Shown: positions 34,801-46,454, numbered from the stretch's first letter. The stretch: DNA of 64,000 nucleotides from Symbiodinium natans (GCA_905221605.1 CAJNDS010002512.1:318360-382359), one strand, 5' to 3'. Notes: generated by a model from the sequence alone, not told the origin. Numbers and translations are program-made.

Positions 34801-36160
34801 CCAGGGCAGGTTGTGTCATGAGCCTGTGTGGCGTGGGCTGGTTGCACATGCCCACAACCATGCACGCGCACGCACGCGCCCACACGCTGGTCTGACTTGT
34901 GAGGCGATCATCGGAAGCCTCGCATCCCAGAGCTGCGCGCAGCTAGGCGCTTCCGCATGACCCGACGGGGGGTAGGGCATCAATGAAACCTATGCCCCAA
35001 GGTTCCGATCCTTACCTGGCGCATGTAGCTTCTACCCTTATCACTGTAGTTGTGTTTCATGAGATCGCCGTGTGGCGGTCGTTTCTGGTTCCAACATTGA
35101 TGCTCCAAAGACACTCTCAGCTATTTCATATCAAAATTGCCCTGACGCTCCCACAGGATCTCATACGAAAACAAATGAGAAAGTCAAAGCATCGAACAAA
35201 AAGCCATCGCAGCTTTGCTGCATGTTTTCTTGCCGATGGTGTTTACGAAAGCTGCCACCGTGACAAATGTCTGAGTTATTGGGCTCATGGTGCCGCGGCT
35301 ATCATTTTTCATCCTGTGCTCTGCACACATGTCATTGTAAGCATCTCAGCTTGAATCTCAGCCCTACTCGTAGCTGCGTAGGTTGTATTGGAGACAGATC
35401 CCGTGCAGTCAGGGGACCTGCAGGGACGTTTCGGTCAGCAAGTGGCAGCGTTCCGCAGGAGCCACCGCTTATGAAGGTCAGGGTTTTGTTCTGTGTCTGT
35501 CCCGTGCGGCCCTCTTTACCACTCTCGTCACGATAGTCACTACAGCAAATCCCGTAGAGAGCAGCCCGGAATTTGGGGGTTTGGGGTTGTGGGTGTGGGA
35601 GGGGGGCGGGCGGGCTTAATTCAGGGTTTATAGGGTCTACAGGGCTGGGGGCCTTGTTAAACGAAACTCCAGTTGATAAGCGTTGCATCTTTATTATGGC
35701 GGTGATCTACTATATAACCGTTTTGCCCAGCTCGGCAGGACCCTTGTGGAACCGATTGGCCTTGGGGACAGTCTCGACTGGCTTGCGGTGTGGTCAGGCG
35801 CGCTCGCTTGTCCCCAGTTTTAGGATCCTGCCGTTAATCAGCGATCTTACAAGTGGCAAAAGGAGGCAAGTTTTACTATGGGCCCTGAGAACAAGCAAAC
35901 ACCTTTGGCACATGCATGGTAGGACGTCGTTCGAAGGGACGTGGGTTTGTTATCTGCCTAGTTTCCGCAGAGAATTCGCAGGCAACTTGCGATTGAGTTG
36001 TGTAAATGGACCCCTGCGACTGCCGTGGTTGTCATGTTAAGGGCGAAACCCATTCACTGCAATTAATCGCGGCCTCAAGGCGTTGTAGGAGTTCCAAGGC
36101 GTTGTAGGACGAGGCTCGTCTTTTGCGTGTTTGCATGATGTACATGGTGTAGCCGAATGA
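31846..36160. other. 4.3 kb, mostly without supported genes
   Basis: The frame 31914-32060 reads as a charged helix (EPRLEQRLTRISDLYKLELR) and may be an exon. About 32647-32785 contains another fair stretch (AAKTFEGTVVLASGNLAGGT). Neither has both splice sites clear. An ATT-rich low-complexity tract lies at 33878-34010. Confidence 0.3.
33878..34010. repeat. TTA/ATT low-complexity tract
   Basis: Imperfect trinucleotide ATT repeats with TTAATTAATTA blocks. Confidence 0.85.
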
Positions 36161-36400
36161 ATGTGTAGATGTGTCGATGCATCGCCGTCCAAACCGTTGG
36201 CGCTGGGCTTTCCCAGAATGCCCACCCAAAAGCCTCAAGGAGCCTGCGCGCTCTTCTGCCCCAGCCAGGGCGTTTGTGCCAGTCTCAGCTCCAGCGAAGC
36301 ATTAGATGATGCAAGAAGCGTGCTGCTACAAGATCTTTCGCAGAAGAAAAGTGCCAAAGTTATGTGGGGATTTTGCAGACTTGATCAGACTTGTCTGTAG
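36161..36400 (+). CDS. 79-residue open frame, unknown
   Basis: ATG-started frame ending TAG. The second half reads like real protein (LSSSEALDDARSVLLQDLSQ, then KKSAKVMW). It may be a terminal exon that begins after the CCCCAG or GTGCCAG acceptor at about 36266-36278. No family is recognised. Confidence 0.3.
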   Translation: MCRCVDASPSKPLALGFPRMPTQKPQGACALFCPSQGVCASLSSSEALDDARSVLLQDLSQKKSAKVMWGFCRLDQTCL

Positions 36401-37365
36401 GACCGTGATAGATGAGAGAAGGGTATTAGATGTACTCCGCCGCAAGGTCACAAGACAGAGTCGTAGCAACTAAACAGGACAGACGAGACATACGGGACCA
36501 TGCGGGGGCCATACAGGTCTTTCGAAGATGTCCGGCAGCGAGCCTCCAAAGGCGATCCCAGCCTGTAACACTCAGAATAGCTTCTACAGAAAGCTCTTCG
36601 GGTTGAGACGAGCTCAAATCGGTGACCATGTTCTGCCTTAGAAAAGGGCCCCCTGAGGTGCCGATGCCTTGTCCTCCCTGCGGCACTGCATCGAGAGCTC
36701 CGCAGCGCAGCGGGCGGCCGATCGCCTGGGAGCGCCTCGGCAGCATTTGCAAGCTGGGGGTGCCGGAAGAAGTGTGGTTGAATACACGCAGGCAGCACGC
36801 AGGCCCTTATGAGGGACTACTTTGTCTATATAGGGACTATGTAGGGTATCTATAGGGGTTTTATAGGGGAATAAATTTAAGTATCCCTTCTAGGCGTCCC
36901 TCCTTATACCCCTCAGTTGTTGCATGTTGGTGTTGCCGTTACGGCTGCGCTGCAGGCCTAACTCACCCAAGCTAGCAGCGAGCCACCGGAAACACGCATG
37001 ACAGCGCTCGCCGTAGTCACTAGCTGCGGGAGAAACGGTCACTGCAAGACAGTGGCCCGTTTTTGGCCAAGACAAAAACGAGCTCCACGCCTCCTGTTGA
37101 CCAGAGGAGCTGAAGCTCAACCTCGGTGACCCACAGGCTGCAGGCACCTCATGGACCTCATCTGTTGTGATCCGTTGTGGTAGTTTGGTTGGTCGGGTCC
37201 TGCAAGGTGTCAGCATTGATGAGATGCGACGCCGTACCCGTTTCCTCGAAAACCTTCAAGTATAGTGCTGTTCGGAAGGGAAATCGTGCATCGGATCCAA
37301 AGCCGTAGCTGTTGTGACAGGGAGCGGGGACGAAGTGGAGGCTGATGCGGAGGCTAGGCCGGAAT

Positions 37366-37367
<2 letters not shown>

Positions 37368-37400
<33 letters not shown>

Positions 37401-37432
37401 CGTATATATATATATATATAATATACATATCA
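37368..37432. repeat. CA/TA compound microsatellite
   Basis: ACACACAC followed by TATATA blocks. Confidence 0.9.
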
Positions 37433-37574
37433 GTCTTTTGTGCCGCAGGGTTTCCGTTTTGACACCGCATGGACTGGCATGGTGGTTGCAAGAGTCTCGT
37501 TTATATCGCCGGCCGTTGGTTGACCTGCATCTTTGTTTTGCAAGTCCCAGATGCTGTGTGAATGCTCCCTGCAA

Positions 37575-37680
37575 ATATGGGGTTTCCGAGAATGATGAGG
37601 GTAGCTACTTTGGGGGTCCTCATACAGGGAAATATGCTAATTTTGGGGCGGGGATACAGGGGTTCACTTTTTTTTGAAAT
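37575..37680 (-). repeat. introner-like dispersed element, copy
   Basis: On the minus strand: GAGGACCCCCAAAGTAGCTA then CCCTCATCATTCTCGGAAAC, collinear with the element at 54308. Confidence 0.55.
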
Positions 37681-37875
37681 ACCCTTATCTCAACACCATA
37701 ATGAGCACCATGTGTCACCAAGCTCGCAACCGATCGGCAGGACGCTCGACGGGCAGAGGACATCGCGGAGATGCGGAGTGGCTCGACACAAGCATATCAG
37801 CATATACACAGCGCATCAACAAATAAATGACAATATGTATATATACACACATAGAATCATACATAGAATCATACA

Positions 37876-37879
37876 TATC

Positions 37880-37924
<45 letters not shown>
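37876..37924. repeat. CA/TA compound microsatellite
   Basis: About 12 CA units then about 11 TA units. Confidence 0.92.
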
Positions 37925-38060
37925 TTATGCACTAGTTCACCAAACGCTGTGTCAACACTACGGGGGTTCCAGCCGGAAGAGTAAGAGAGGGGCTAGATCG
38001 AGGGGCACGCGGCGTCCGCGGCCCGGGACCGGGCGCTTTGCTTGTACAGCTTGGAACAAG

Positions 38061-38100
38061 AACCCTAAACCCTAAGCCCTAACCCTAAACCCTAAACCCT
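38061..38100 (+). repeat. telomere-like array before a 3' splice site
   Basis: CCCTAAA/CCCTAAG/CCCTAA units ending 16 nt before the acceptor at 38116. Confidence 0.85.
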
Positions 38101-38116
38101 GAGTTTACTTGTGCAG

Positions 38117-38208
38117 TACCCAGTAGGTGCTCCCCAGATCAGCGGGCGCAGCTCGAACTCCTAGAGAAGAGCTCTTGCTATGCTGTGTGGGGGTGTTTCT
38201 CGACCTGA
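38117..38208 (+). CDS. possible terminal exon, unknown protein
   Basis: After an ACTTGTGCAG acceptor directly downstream of a telomere-like array, one frame encodes CSPDQRAQLELLEKSSCYAV and ends at TGA. No partner exon was identified. Confidence 0.35.
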
Positions 38209-38455
38209 AGCTGACTTGACATGCCGTGAGGCCAATGCCAGGCAGTCGTTGCTCGCTTTGACGAGCAGGCGTGCCGGATGGAGCTCGGTTTTGCGATGGT
38301 GTGTCATGCTGTGTCGATCTGTTCACATCCAGCGTTTCAAGGCCACTTACATCCCTTTACAACGTCAGTGTCGCATCAATCATCACACACATAAATAAGT
38401 CAGCCAATCAATGAAAACATGCAGACTATATAAAGAAGACTATAAATAGATAAAT

Positions 38456-38515
38456 ATGTATATATGTAAATGTATATATATATATATATGTATACGTATA
38501 TGTATATACATCGCC
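38456..38515. repeat. TA microsatellite
   Basis: TATATGTAAATGTA then TATATA and GTATACGTATATG motifs. Confidence 0.85.
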
Positions 38516-38657
38516 TTTCTTGGCGGCCTACCTCGCACGGGATCCAAGATCCGGGCCCAAGATCCAAGACACACTTTCCACTTTCCAATGTCCTTTCCAC
38601 TCTTTTTGCTCTCGACCGTCTCGACCTATGCTTTTCTGCTTGCATCTGTTCCAAGTG

Positions 38658-38673
38658 CCCCCCCCCCCCCCCC
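38658..38673. repeat. poly-C run
   Basis: An uninterrupted run of about 15 C followed by ACCCCCATCCCCC. Confidence 0.9.
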
Positions 38674-38947
38674 ACCCCCATCCCCCGTTTCAAAAGCACG
38701 TGCAGGTGGGAATGTTGGAAGGAGCACTTGTCCGAAAACAAAGTGGCGAGGGCATAGGGCCAAAATGAAGACCTGAAAAGGCAGTCGAAAGCGAAAAGTT
38801 GAAAGTGGCCCCAAAAAATGAGAAAGCAGAAGGCATAAAATGACGAAGCATAGGCCTCCAATGTGCCAATTTAGCCATGTTCTAATGGGGGGCTAATTGT
38901 ATGATGTGAATGAAGTTCAGAAATGTTTTGTGTTTTCAGAATGCAAC

Positions 38948-39180
38948 TGTTGATGGAGGAAATCTTGCACCGCGTTAAATGGCCAAGCAAAGTAGAGACC
39001 CCGCGCCCCCTTCTTAATGTTGACTGTTGATCCTTGGAAGTGCCGTGGGTTCGAATGACAAAAATCTTGCACCACCTCGGTGTCCATCATCGTCAACATA
39101 AAAAAGGGGGTGCGGGGTCATGCTCATGTGTCGTGTCACCTGTTATTCATTAGGTGGTGCAAAATTTCCTCCATCAACCG
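38948..39180. mobile_element. MITE-like inverted-repeat element, about 230 bp
   Basis: The left end (GTTGATGGAGGAAAT, TTGCACC, then GACCCCGCGCCCCCTT, TTAATGTTGAC) is the reverse complement of the right end (GTCAACAT, AAGGGGGTGCGGGGTC, GGTGCAAAATTTCCTCCATC) with a few mismatches. There is no coding capacity. The long terminal inverted repeats and small size fit a non-autonomous DNA element. No clear target duplication was identified. Confidence 0.6.
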
Positions 39181-39269
39181 AATGTATTATTCTACGAATG
39201 CTCCTCGTTACCTGATTGAAAATGCGATTAGACACGTCATTTGTTGCCAACAACAATTAACAAGTTAAT

Positions 39270-39415
39270 CGTCGAATTCCAGAATTCCAGATTCTTCATA
39301 CCCTAATTCCAGATTCTGGAATTCTGGAACTGGGGGCCTGAAAAAATTCTGGAATTCTGGATTTCTGGAACTGGGGGCCTGAACAAATCTAGATGCTCTG
39401 GAATTCTGGAAGTAC
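39270..39415. repeat. TTCTGGAATTCTGGA tandem repeat
   Basis: Two to three units of about 50 bp containing ATTCTGGAATTCTGG and AACTGGGGGCCTGAA. The motif is distantly similar to the palindromic array at 59912. Confidence 0.75.
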
Positions 39416-39570
39416 GACTCCTGCAAAAAGTGTGCAAATCAGTAACTCCGGACTTCTTAAATGAACCAGCTGAAGAATCTAAATGTCTAATGTCCTGGAA
39501 ACCGCAACCGGTGCCTTATCGTCTTGTGTGCAAAGCCTTTCGTATCCTCTGTTTGGCAGCCATCATGTGA

Positions 39571-40341
39571 AATTATATCCCAAAATTTACACAATTTGAT
39601 ATACTTAACCCATATAATAAACAGATTGATAACATGCACAATATAACATTATACATAACAGAAGTTGGAAAGGGTAACGCATTTTTCAATGAAAGTATGG
39701 TTTATGTTATGGACTGTTTTTGAAACAGTTATTGAATGATACAATAGACTGTAAACTATTATATTATAAAGCTCCAAAGGATGTATGCAAAGTTATTACG
39801 AGAGTCTTATTGACGATTCATATCATACAGCAATTACAGACAAGTACGGCGATAATGAACAATAATATTTGAAGAACATTTTAGCTATTACGGCAGGAGT
39901 GTTAGAAAAGTCGTATAATACAAGTCAAAGAGGTAGCACATTTACATTAGAAGAAGCATGTTATCACCAAAGTAAAATGAACTTTAATGACTGGTTTTGT
40001 AAATATATATAAAACTTGTTATTACAATATGCTACAACAATTCATAAACATGATATTGATGAAGTGTACGGGCATAACACTATGAGAAGATGGAAAGATG
40101 GAATATTACAATTTGGCAATGAAATAGGCGGCTGGCGAATAGAAGAGAACGAAAACTAGTAAACGAGTAGACTGCCTTCTAAAATGTATGAAACGAAGCC
40201 CCTGTGTATGAAAAGATTGATATTGAAGTTGGGGACGAATGGAAAACATATGTAATAGCATTCTAAAACAAAATCAGTAATGACTAGAGGTTTATATCCA
40301 GGAACAGGAAAAGTTGTATCGGTGAAGGATTTAGTAAGATG
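39571..40341 (+). pseudogene. AT-rich decayed gene of foreign-looking composition
   Basis: The sequence is strongly AT-rich, unlike the GC-richer exons around it. Three frames in succession read like one protein: 39571-39723, then 39717 to about 39795, then 39770-40159, followed by pieces at 40195-40266 and about 40268-40341. The third frame (130 codons) is interrupted by TAA at 39863 and 40010. Peptides such as TFTLEEACYHQSKMNFNDWF and HNTMRRWKDGILQFGNEIGG are clearly protein-like. The frameshifts and stops indicate a dead gene. The product is not recognised. Codon use and composition suggest transfer from an AT-rich source such as a large DNA virus, mobile element or another microbe. The origin is open. 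Confidence 0.55.
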
Positions 40342-40910
40342 ATACGAATGCATAGTTTGCAGTGCGAAATAATAGGCAACCGCAAGACAGACTAAACGAT
40401 GGTGTTAGTGCCACTACGTAGAATAAGCATATCCATCTTGTTTCTTAGGTGATGTTACAGGACACTCGGGTCTTGTGAGCTGTGCTTATTGGGAGATACT
40501 CGTATATTTAAGTCTTCTTATTGGGTGATGTTGCAGGTCAGTCACTCTTCCTAGGGTCTGGGGCCTTATAAGTTTTGAAATACTTAGTGTATAGCCAGTT
40601 CCATTAAACTCATGAGTTGTTTTTATGTCAGACGGATACAGAGAGACCATGGGAAAGTATCGGTGTTTGCCATGTTTCTTAAGTTTTTTATAAGTGGAGA
40701 AGAGAGACAGTGAAAGAAAGAGACAGATCCAGGTGTGGATCTGTGGGGAGGGCCTTGGTAGACGTCGAGTATCCATCCATCGATCTTCAGATTCCCAGCC
40801 TCCAGATTCGAGACTGCTGGACTTCTAGACTTCTTTCTTCGGATGCTGGGAAGGCATTTGCTGACCTAGCATAGTGGGATACAGAAAAAGCATCGTAAAA
40901 CGCGGGTTCC

Positions 40911-40951
40911 GGGAGGGGGGGGGGGGTAGCATATATATATATATATATATT
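40911..40951. repeat. G-run plus TA-run composite
   Basis: About 13 G, TAGCA, then about 11 TA units. The same arrangement recurs at 43284, 57605 and 60606. Confidence 0.85.
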
Positions 40952-40989
40952 CTCACACCCCTCCCCATGACCTACCGTGAGGCCGTGTC

Positions 40990-42430
40990 GGAGTAAGAAA
41001 TCCATACTTAGTCATAGGTATGAATTTAATAAGAACCCTCTTAATTGAACGAAAACCCTATGAAATTCATACGAACCCTATTAAAATAAATAAGACTCTT
41101 TATTGAATCAATAGGAATAATGACTTGGAATCATATATTTGAGTCAGAGGAACTCTTTATCAAACGTCATAGGAATGCCATTAAAATGTAGAAAAATAAT
41201 AGGGCCCCCCATGAAGAATAGTAGGGAGCCTGTGAAAATGAAAAGGGGCCCTTTTTGAATCCACGGGAATGTGGGAATTCCATTAAATCCAAATAGGAAT
41301 CCTATTAATATTTCTCTTAATCTTGTTATGATGCATTAGAATCCTATTCAATTTATGAGGAACCCCACTAAAATTCATAAGAACCCTTTTACAAATTAAG
41401 AGGAATCTTTTACATGAAGAGGGTCCTACCATCAATAGGATATTATAAGCAACACCACTAAAAATCATAAGAACCCTATTGGAATCCTTTGAAAATGAAG
41501 AGAAATCCTACTAAAATTAGTAGGAACCAATAGGAATCCTATAAAAGTAAAAAAAAGTGGTTCGGATTTCTAGGCTTCCTGTTAGAATTCATGTGATTCC
41601 TATTAGAATTAATGGGACAGGAATGCTATTCAAATCTCCAGAAAAAACCATTCCAATTACTTTGAAAGTCACAAACATGAATAGGAACCAATAGGAATCC
41701 TAAAAAAAGTATGAGTCCTTTTCATTTTCAGATGGACCCCTATTGAAACTAAAAGAAGCCACTTTAAAATGTTTGAGAACCTTGTTGAAACTCATAAGAA
41801 CCCTGTTTGCAAAAACGTATTAGGAATCCTGCTACATTGAATAAGAACCCTATGAAAATTCATAAGAATATTCTGAAATGGTAGAGGAGTCCCATGAAGA
41901 TGGTTAGGAACCCTTTGACGTTAATCGAATTTATTAGGAACCCCAGTAAAATTCATAAGAACCCTATAATTGATAAGAATCCTTTTAAAATGAAGAGGCA
42001 TCCTACTAAAAATAATAGGAACCAATTGGAATCCTACAAAATTCAATGTGGTTCCTTTTCAAAATTTCTTGGCTTCCTGTTAGACTTAATGTGATTCCTA
42101 TTAGAATCAATAGGACTAGGAATGCTATTCAATTTTCAAAGAATACCATTAAGATTACTTGGAGACTCACTAAAATGAATAGGCACCAATATGAATCTTA
42201 AAAAGATTTTTAATTTCAAATTTCAGAGGAGCCCTGTTAGCCACTTGAAAATGATTAAGAACCTTGTTGAAATGCATAAGAACCCTATTGAAAAGTATTA
42301 GGAATCCTCTGATATTGAATAAGAACCCTCTGAAAGTTCATAAGAATATAAGTAAAATGAAAAGAAGTCCTATAAAGATGGTTAGGAACCCTTTTACATT
42401 AATAGGAATAGGAATGCTATTGCTGAGATT
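40990..42430. repeat. degenerate AT-rich satellite, about 1.4 kb
   Basis: Continual recurrence of AATAGGAATCCTATT, CATAAGAACCCTATT and AAAATTCATAAGAACC type phrases with unit lengths of roughly 25 to 40 bp and heavy drift. No open frame of note. The strand asymmetry (AAGAACCC rather than GGGTTCTT) is kept throughout. Confidence 0.75.
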
Positions 42431-42539
42431 AATATAAGACTGACCAAAACGAACGAGCCTCCAAGCATGCTGACACGTCTTGCTTCGAACCAAACCGTCC
42501 ACTGGACAGCTACATATAGAGCTGAACGGTTCTGGCCCG

Positions 42540-43135
42540 AGAGAGGTACGAGGCAAAACCAAAAACCCAAAAAACCATCTTGTTTAGAGAATGGAGAGGG
42601 GATTTTGAAAAAGATGTTTTTTTTGGTCTTGCCTCGTAAAAAGATGGTTTTGCATAGGAAAACCAACTTTTCACTCGCAAAAAGATGGTTTTCCTTAAGA
42701 ACACCACGCCAAAACCATCTTTTTGCGAGGTAAAAGTTGGTTTTTGGCTCCAAAACCATCTTTTACGAGGCAAAACCAAAAAAAAAGCATCTTTTTTAGA
42801 GAATGGGGAGGGGATGTTGAAAAAGATGTTTTTTTTTGGCTTTGCCTCGTAAAAAGATGGTTTTTCATAGAAAAACCAACTTTCCCCACGTAAAAAGATG
42901 GTTTTGGACACAAAAACCAACTTTTCCCTCGTAAAAAGATGGTTTTGGAGCCAAAAACCAACTTTTACCTCGCAAAAAAGATGGTTTTCCTGAGGCAGAC
43001 CAGACCAAAACCATCCTTTTACGAGGAGTTGGTTTGTCTATGAAAACCATCTTTTTAGGAGGCAAAACCAAAAAAAACATCTTTTCCAACATCCCCTCCC
43101 CACTCTCTTAAAAAGTTGGTTTTTGTTGTTTTTTT
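42540..43135. repeat. palindrome-rich block of AAAAAGATGGTTTT units
   Basis: Units such as CTCGTAAAAAGATGGTTTT and AAAACCAACTTTT appear on both strands, with a first half and second half in opposite orientation. The block starts and ends with related GAGAATGGAGAGGGGAT / ATCCCCTCCCCACTCTC motifs, so it can fold into one large imperfect hairpin. Confidence 0.75.
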
Positions 43136-43283
43136 GGTCTCGCCCGTCTCGGCGTCCAGTCCTGTGGTCCGTGTGGGGTCTGTTTTGTCGAGAGACAGCC
43201 ACTGAGAGTAGCAAAAAGCGGCATAGGGCACGAGCGGGTTTTTTAACGGTATTTACGAGGGAAACAGATCTGGGTAGGTCATG

Positions 43284-43324
43284 GGGGGGGTGTGTCCATA
43301 TATATATATATGTGTGTATATAAA
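43284..43324. repeat. G-run plus TA-run composite
   Basis: GTCATGGGGGGGGTGTGTCC followed by TATATATATA. Confidence 0.85.
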
Positions 43325-43479
43325 ACAAGTGTAGTCTCTCGCAAGCAGAGAGGTGGGTGAAGTCTTGGATGACGTTGGGCACGTTGCTGAGGGCGACATG
43401 CCAGGCAGCGTTGGAGACTTTCAGTGCAACCGCATGCAACAGGAACTGGTAGGGCTGGCACTGCGCAGGTGTTGTGTCA

Positions 43480-43656
43480 ATGGCCGTGCTGGAAGGCGTG
43501 GGCTGGAGTGGATGTGTTGAAGATCTTGTTGGCACACTTCCGCAGTTTCAAGAGGAGCATCTACGAGCGATGTTCACATTAAACGGAGCGTACCAGCCAG
43601 AACCATTCCCTTTCAGTAGCAACAGCACGTCACGTCAAGCACGAATGCTCGCTTGA
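43480..43656 (+). CDS. 58-residue open frame or terminal exon, unknown
   Basis: ATG at 43480 after a TGCGCAG acceptor. It reads LEGVGWSGCVEDLVGTLPQF and QEEHLRAMFTLNGAYQ before TGA. The composition is protein-like but no family is recognised. Confidence 0.3.
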   Translation: MAVLEGVGWSGCVEDLVGTLPQFQEEHLRAMFTLNGAYQPEPFPFSSNSTSRQARMLA

Positions 43657-44179
43657 GATTGCAAGGCGTGATTGTCGGCGCAGCTGAAAGTTGAATTGCG
43701 GACTTAGGTGCTTGACGGTAAATTGCAGTCTGACAATGTGCAGTCTCCAGACAAACCATGAAACACCGAGACACGGAGAAACCTTTGTCCAGTAGGCTTG
43801 GAGCGAGTTCTGACCTCTGCCTGCGCTGGCCTCGCGCTGCCCGCTGCGGATCCTCTGTGGCCAGGGGGTGCGACGGAGGCTGTTGATGGCTCTTGCGGTT
43901 GCAGCAATCGGAAAGTCCAGGGTAAGTGTAACAGCGAAAGCAAGTCATCCAGCACATGGCTCCCGCAACTTGCAAAAAGTCTCCTTCACCCCCAAATGTG
44001 CTTGCCATCGCTCTGCACAAGTTCACCCGACATCTGAGATCCTACACACGTACCAAGTTCTTTAAGGCTTTTTTTCCTCAGTGCGCTATTCGCTCTTCTC
44101 ACTATGGTCCGCAGTTTTTGAAGAGAGAGATTTCTGCAGATATTCGGGCTTCAAGCAGAGCTGGGGGGGGGGGAGGGGC

Positions 44180-44608
44180 ATGATCCGCGAAGAAGCAATG
44201 GTGATCGAATGGTCCTCAGACCCCCATCCTGCTGACACGCGGGAGATGTGGGATCAGACCGCGTTGAACCAAGAGATTCAAAACTTGCGAAACTTCATTG
44301 CAGGGCAGCTTGGCTGGCAAGGAGTGAAGGGTTTCAGGTGGTACCCTGACATCCCTCATGGTAAACCAGTGTATGTGTGCACACGCCTGTTCAAGCTCGG
44401 CTTCCGATCCTGGACATCATGTGAAGCTTACTGCGTAGGATTGCGTAGGTCGAGGTTGCCTAGATACAAGTTGGGCAGCTATGTGGTGACCCCCGGCCTT
44501 GTTGAGTGTCAACCTTTGGTACGACCTGCACGTGGCTTGTGCCTCAGGCAGTTTTCACAGCAGGCCGAGCTGTTACAGAGCTTGACCCTTCAGGCCCAGC
44601 GAGGGTAA
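44180..44608 (+). CDS. 142-residue open frame, unknown
   Basis: The frame starts at ATG 44180 just after a poly-G run. Its first 90 residues look coding (VIEWSSDPHPADTREMWDQT; NQEIQNLRNFIAGQLGWQGV; PDIPHGKPVYVCTRLFKLGF) and are followed by a less convincing tail. It could be an exon rather than a complete gene. No domain is recognised. Confidence 0.35.
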   Translation: MIREEAMVIEWSSDPHPADTREMWDQTALNQEIQNLRNFIAGQLGWQGVKGFRWYPDIPHGKPVYVCTRLFKLGFRSWTSCEAYCVGLRRSRLPRYKLGSYVVTPGLVECQPLVRPARGLCLRQFSQQAELLQSLTLQAQRG

Positions 44609-44999
44609 TCATGCATAGGCCATGCAGATGCCGGTTTGGGGTATGCTACTCTGTAGAGAATGTCAGGCGGACCACCGGTTGACGGGGTTCGAGAGAAGGG
44701 GGCAGGTTCAGGACATGATCCTCAACCTATGCAGACCTACTGAAGGTGCTAGAGCCCATTGAGGCACGTGTTTTCCGGCCTTCCACAGGAAAGCCTGTCA
44801 CGGACGGTACTTCACAAGGAAAGGAAGCAAACCTTCCTGAAGCCTCACGATCCAAGCCTGCAGCTGTCTACTAGAGTAGAGGTATCAAGACATGGTTCTT
44901 GTTCAAATCGCAGTCGCGCAGTGGCTGCGCAGGTTCAGTCGGCGCACAGCGGGATGGCTGGTCAACCGTTACGTAAGGTGCCAGTGAGAGAGGGCAGGA

Positions 45000-45105
45000 G
45001 AGCGTGACGAGAGAGCGAGAGAGAGAACACTTCTTTCCTTCTGCACACGTAACCCCCCCTTTGGAGGAAAGAAAGTAAGAAAGAAAGAAGGAAAGAACGT
45101 TTTCT
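45000..45105. repeat. GA-rich microsatellite region
   Basis: GAGAGAGCGAGAGAGAGA then GAAAGAAAGTAAGAAAGAAA. Confidence 0.85.
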
Positions 45106-46390
45106 CTGACCCGGCGAAATCATCTAAGATTCAACCAAACTATGCTGCCACTACATGCCATGGTGCTAGAAGAGTCTTGAGCCTTTGTTCCAAGAGGTTG
45201 AATACGAGAGAGAGAGAGAGTGCTGCGGAAGCCTGTCAATCCCAGCCGCAAGGCGGACAGCCATGTCCCAAATGGGATGACATCGCCACCTTTAAGCGAC
45301 CTGACGGCACTGGCTTCTGCTTGGCCCCGAAACCGGCTTCTCCTGCATTCTGTATTCATATCGGGGCGTTCGCTTTTTCACACTGAACATCGAAACCTTG
45401 TCAAGCTTTAGCATCCCACGGCTGGTTGACAGCCTATTTGGCTTTGGAACGGGTTGGAAGCTGCATCCTGATGTGAGTTGCACATTTGGTCCAGCCTGGC
45501 CTCTAGAGCACAGGCTCCCCCGAATAGCATTGCTAGGGACACTACAGATGCACGCTGACTGCCTTGTGAGACGGATCGACATGAACTGCAAAATCCCTGG
45601 TTTCGAAATCCAAGAAGCAGTGCATCTTCCGAGCCTGCCCTTCAACCAAGCCATCCCAAGTTGCTCTTAAAGGCGATTAGAATCGGCCGCCACATGTGTG
45701 GTAGTGGTGGTGGCCTGCGGGGTGCGTACTTGGGTGGGCATGAGATGGAGTAGGCACACTCGGGAACCTTCCACTGTGGGGCGTACCCAATGTGCGCACA
45801 CTGCTTCTTGTCACGGTTGCATGGGCGGTGGGGTTGGCTGATGCTGCACTGTGGCAGGGTCGTGGCGCACACTGGGGTGCAAGTCGTTTACGGTTTTTGC
45901 GTGCTGGTGCTTGATGTGGTTAGAGATTCTAAAATATGGTTCATGTATGGGTAGCACGACCCGAACCAGGTCCTTTGACGCCGCCAAAGTCACTCCAGAA
46001 CGAGAAGAGCGGTTTGGCTGAACCTTCCTTTTGCTCATTGCTCCAGTTTTGTCGTAATTCGGGTGCAAAGGCATGATTAATGCGTTGCCAAACCGATAAG
46101 ATTCCAGATCGGTTGTGGGTAAACGTCATGATCGGAGACTGCCCAAGTTCAGGAAGGGAATGTCAGACCCCGAAAGGGAAGGAGTGGTTTCCATGATCTT
46201 GTGGGAATTGCCTGCGCCCTCTCGATGTCAGGGCGAGGCCTGCAGGACTCTCTCGAACGGGATAGTTTTGCTTCTGCCTGCGGCTAGAAGGACATCTTCT
46301 TCTTTTTTTCTGATGCCAAACGAATGACGGCTGCAACAGTGCTGCCTTTGTCACGTCAGCCGTGGCTTAAGAAGCTGTTATAAATTGCCA

Positions 46391-46440
46391 CCCTAAACCC
46401 TATAGCCTATAACACTATAACCCTATAACCCTAAACCCTG
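46391..46440 (+). repeat. telomere-like array before a 3' splice site
   Basis: CCCTAAA and CCCTATA variants ending 14 nt before the first proposed channel exon (46455). Confidence 0.8.
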
Positions 46441-46454
46441 AACCTACCTCGGAG

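Noticed and set aside
35000-36040. Several 100-150-codon + frames
   Set aside because: They read like random translation, with no splice sites or coding texture.
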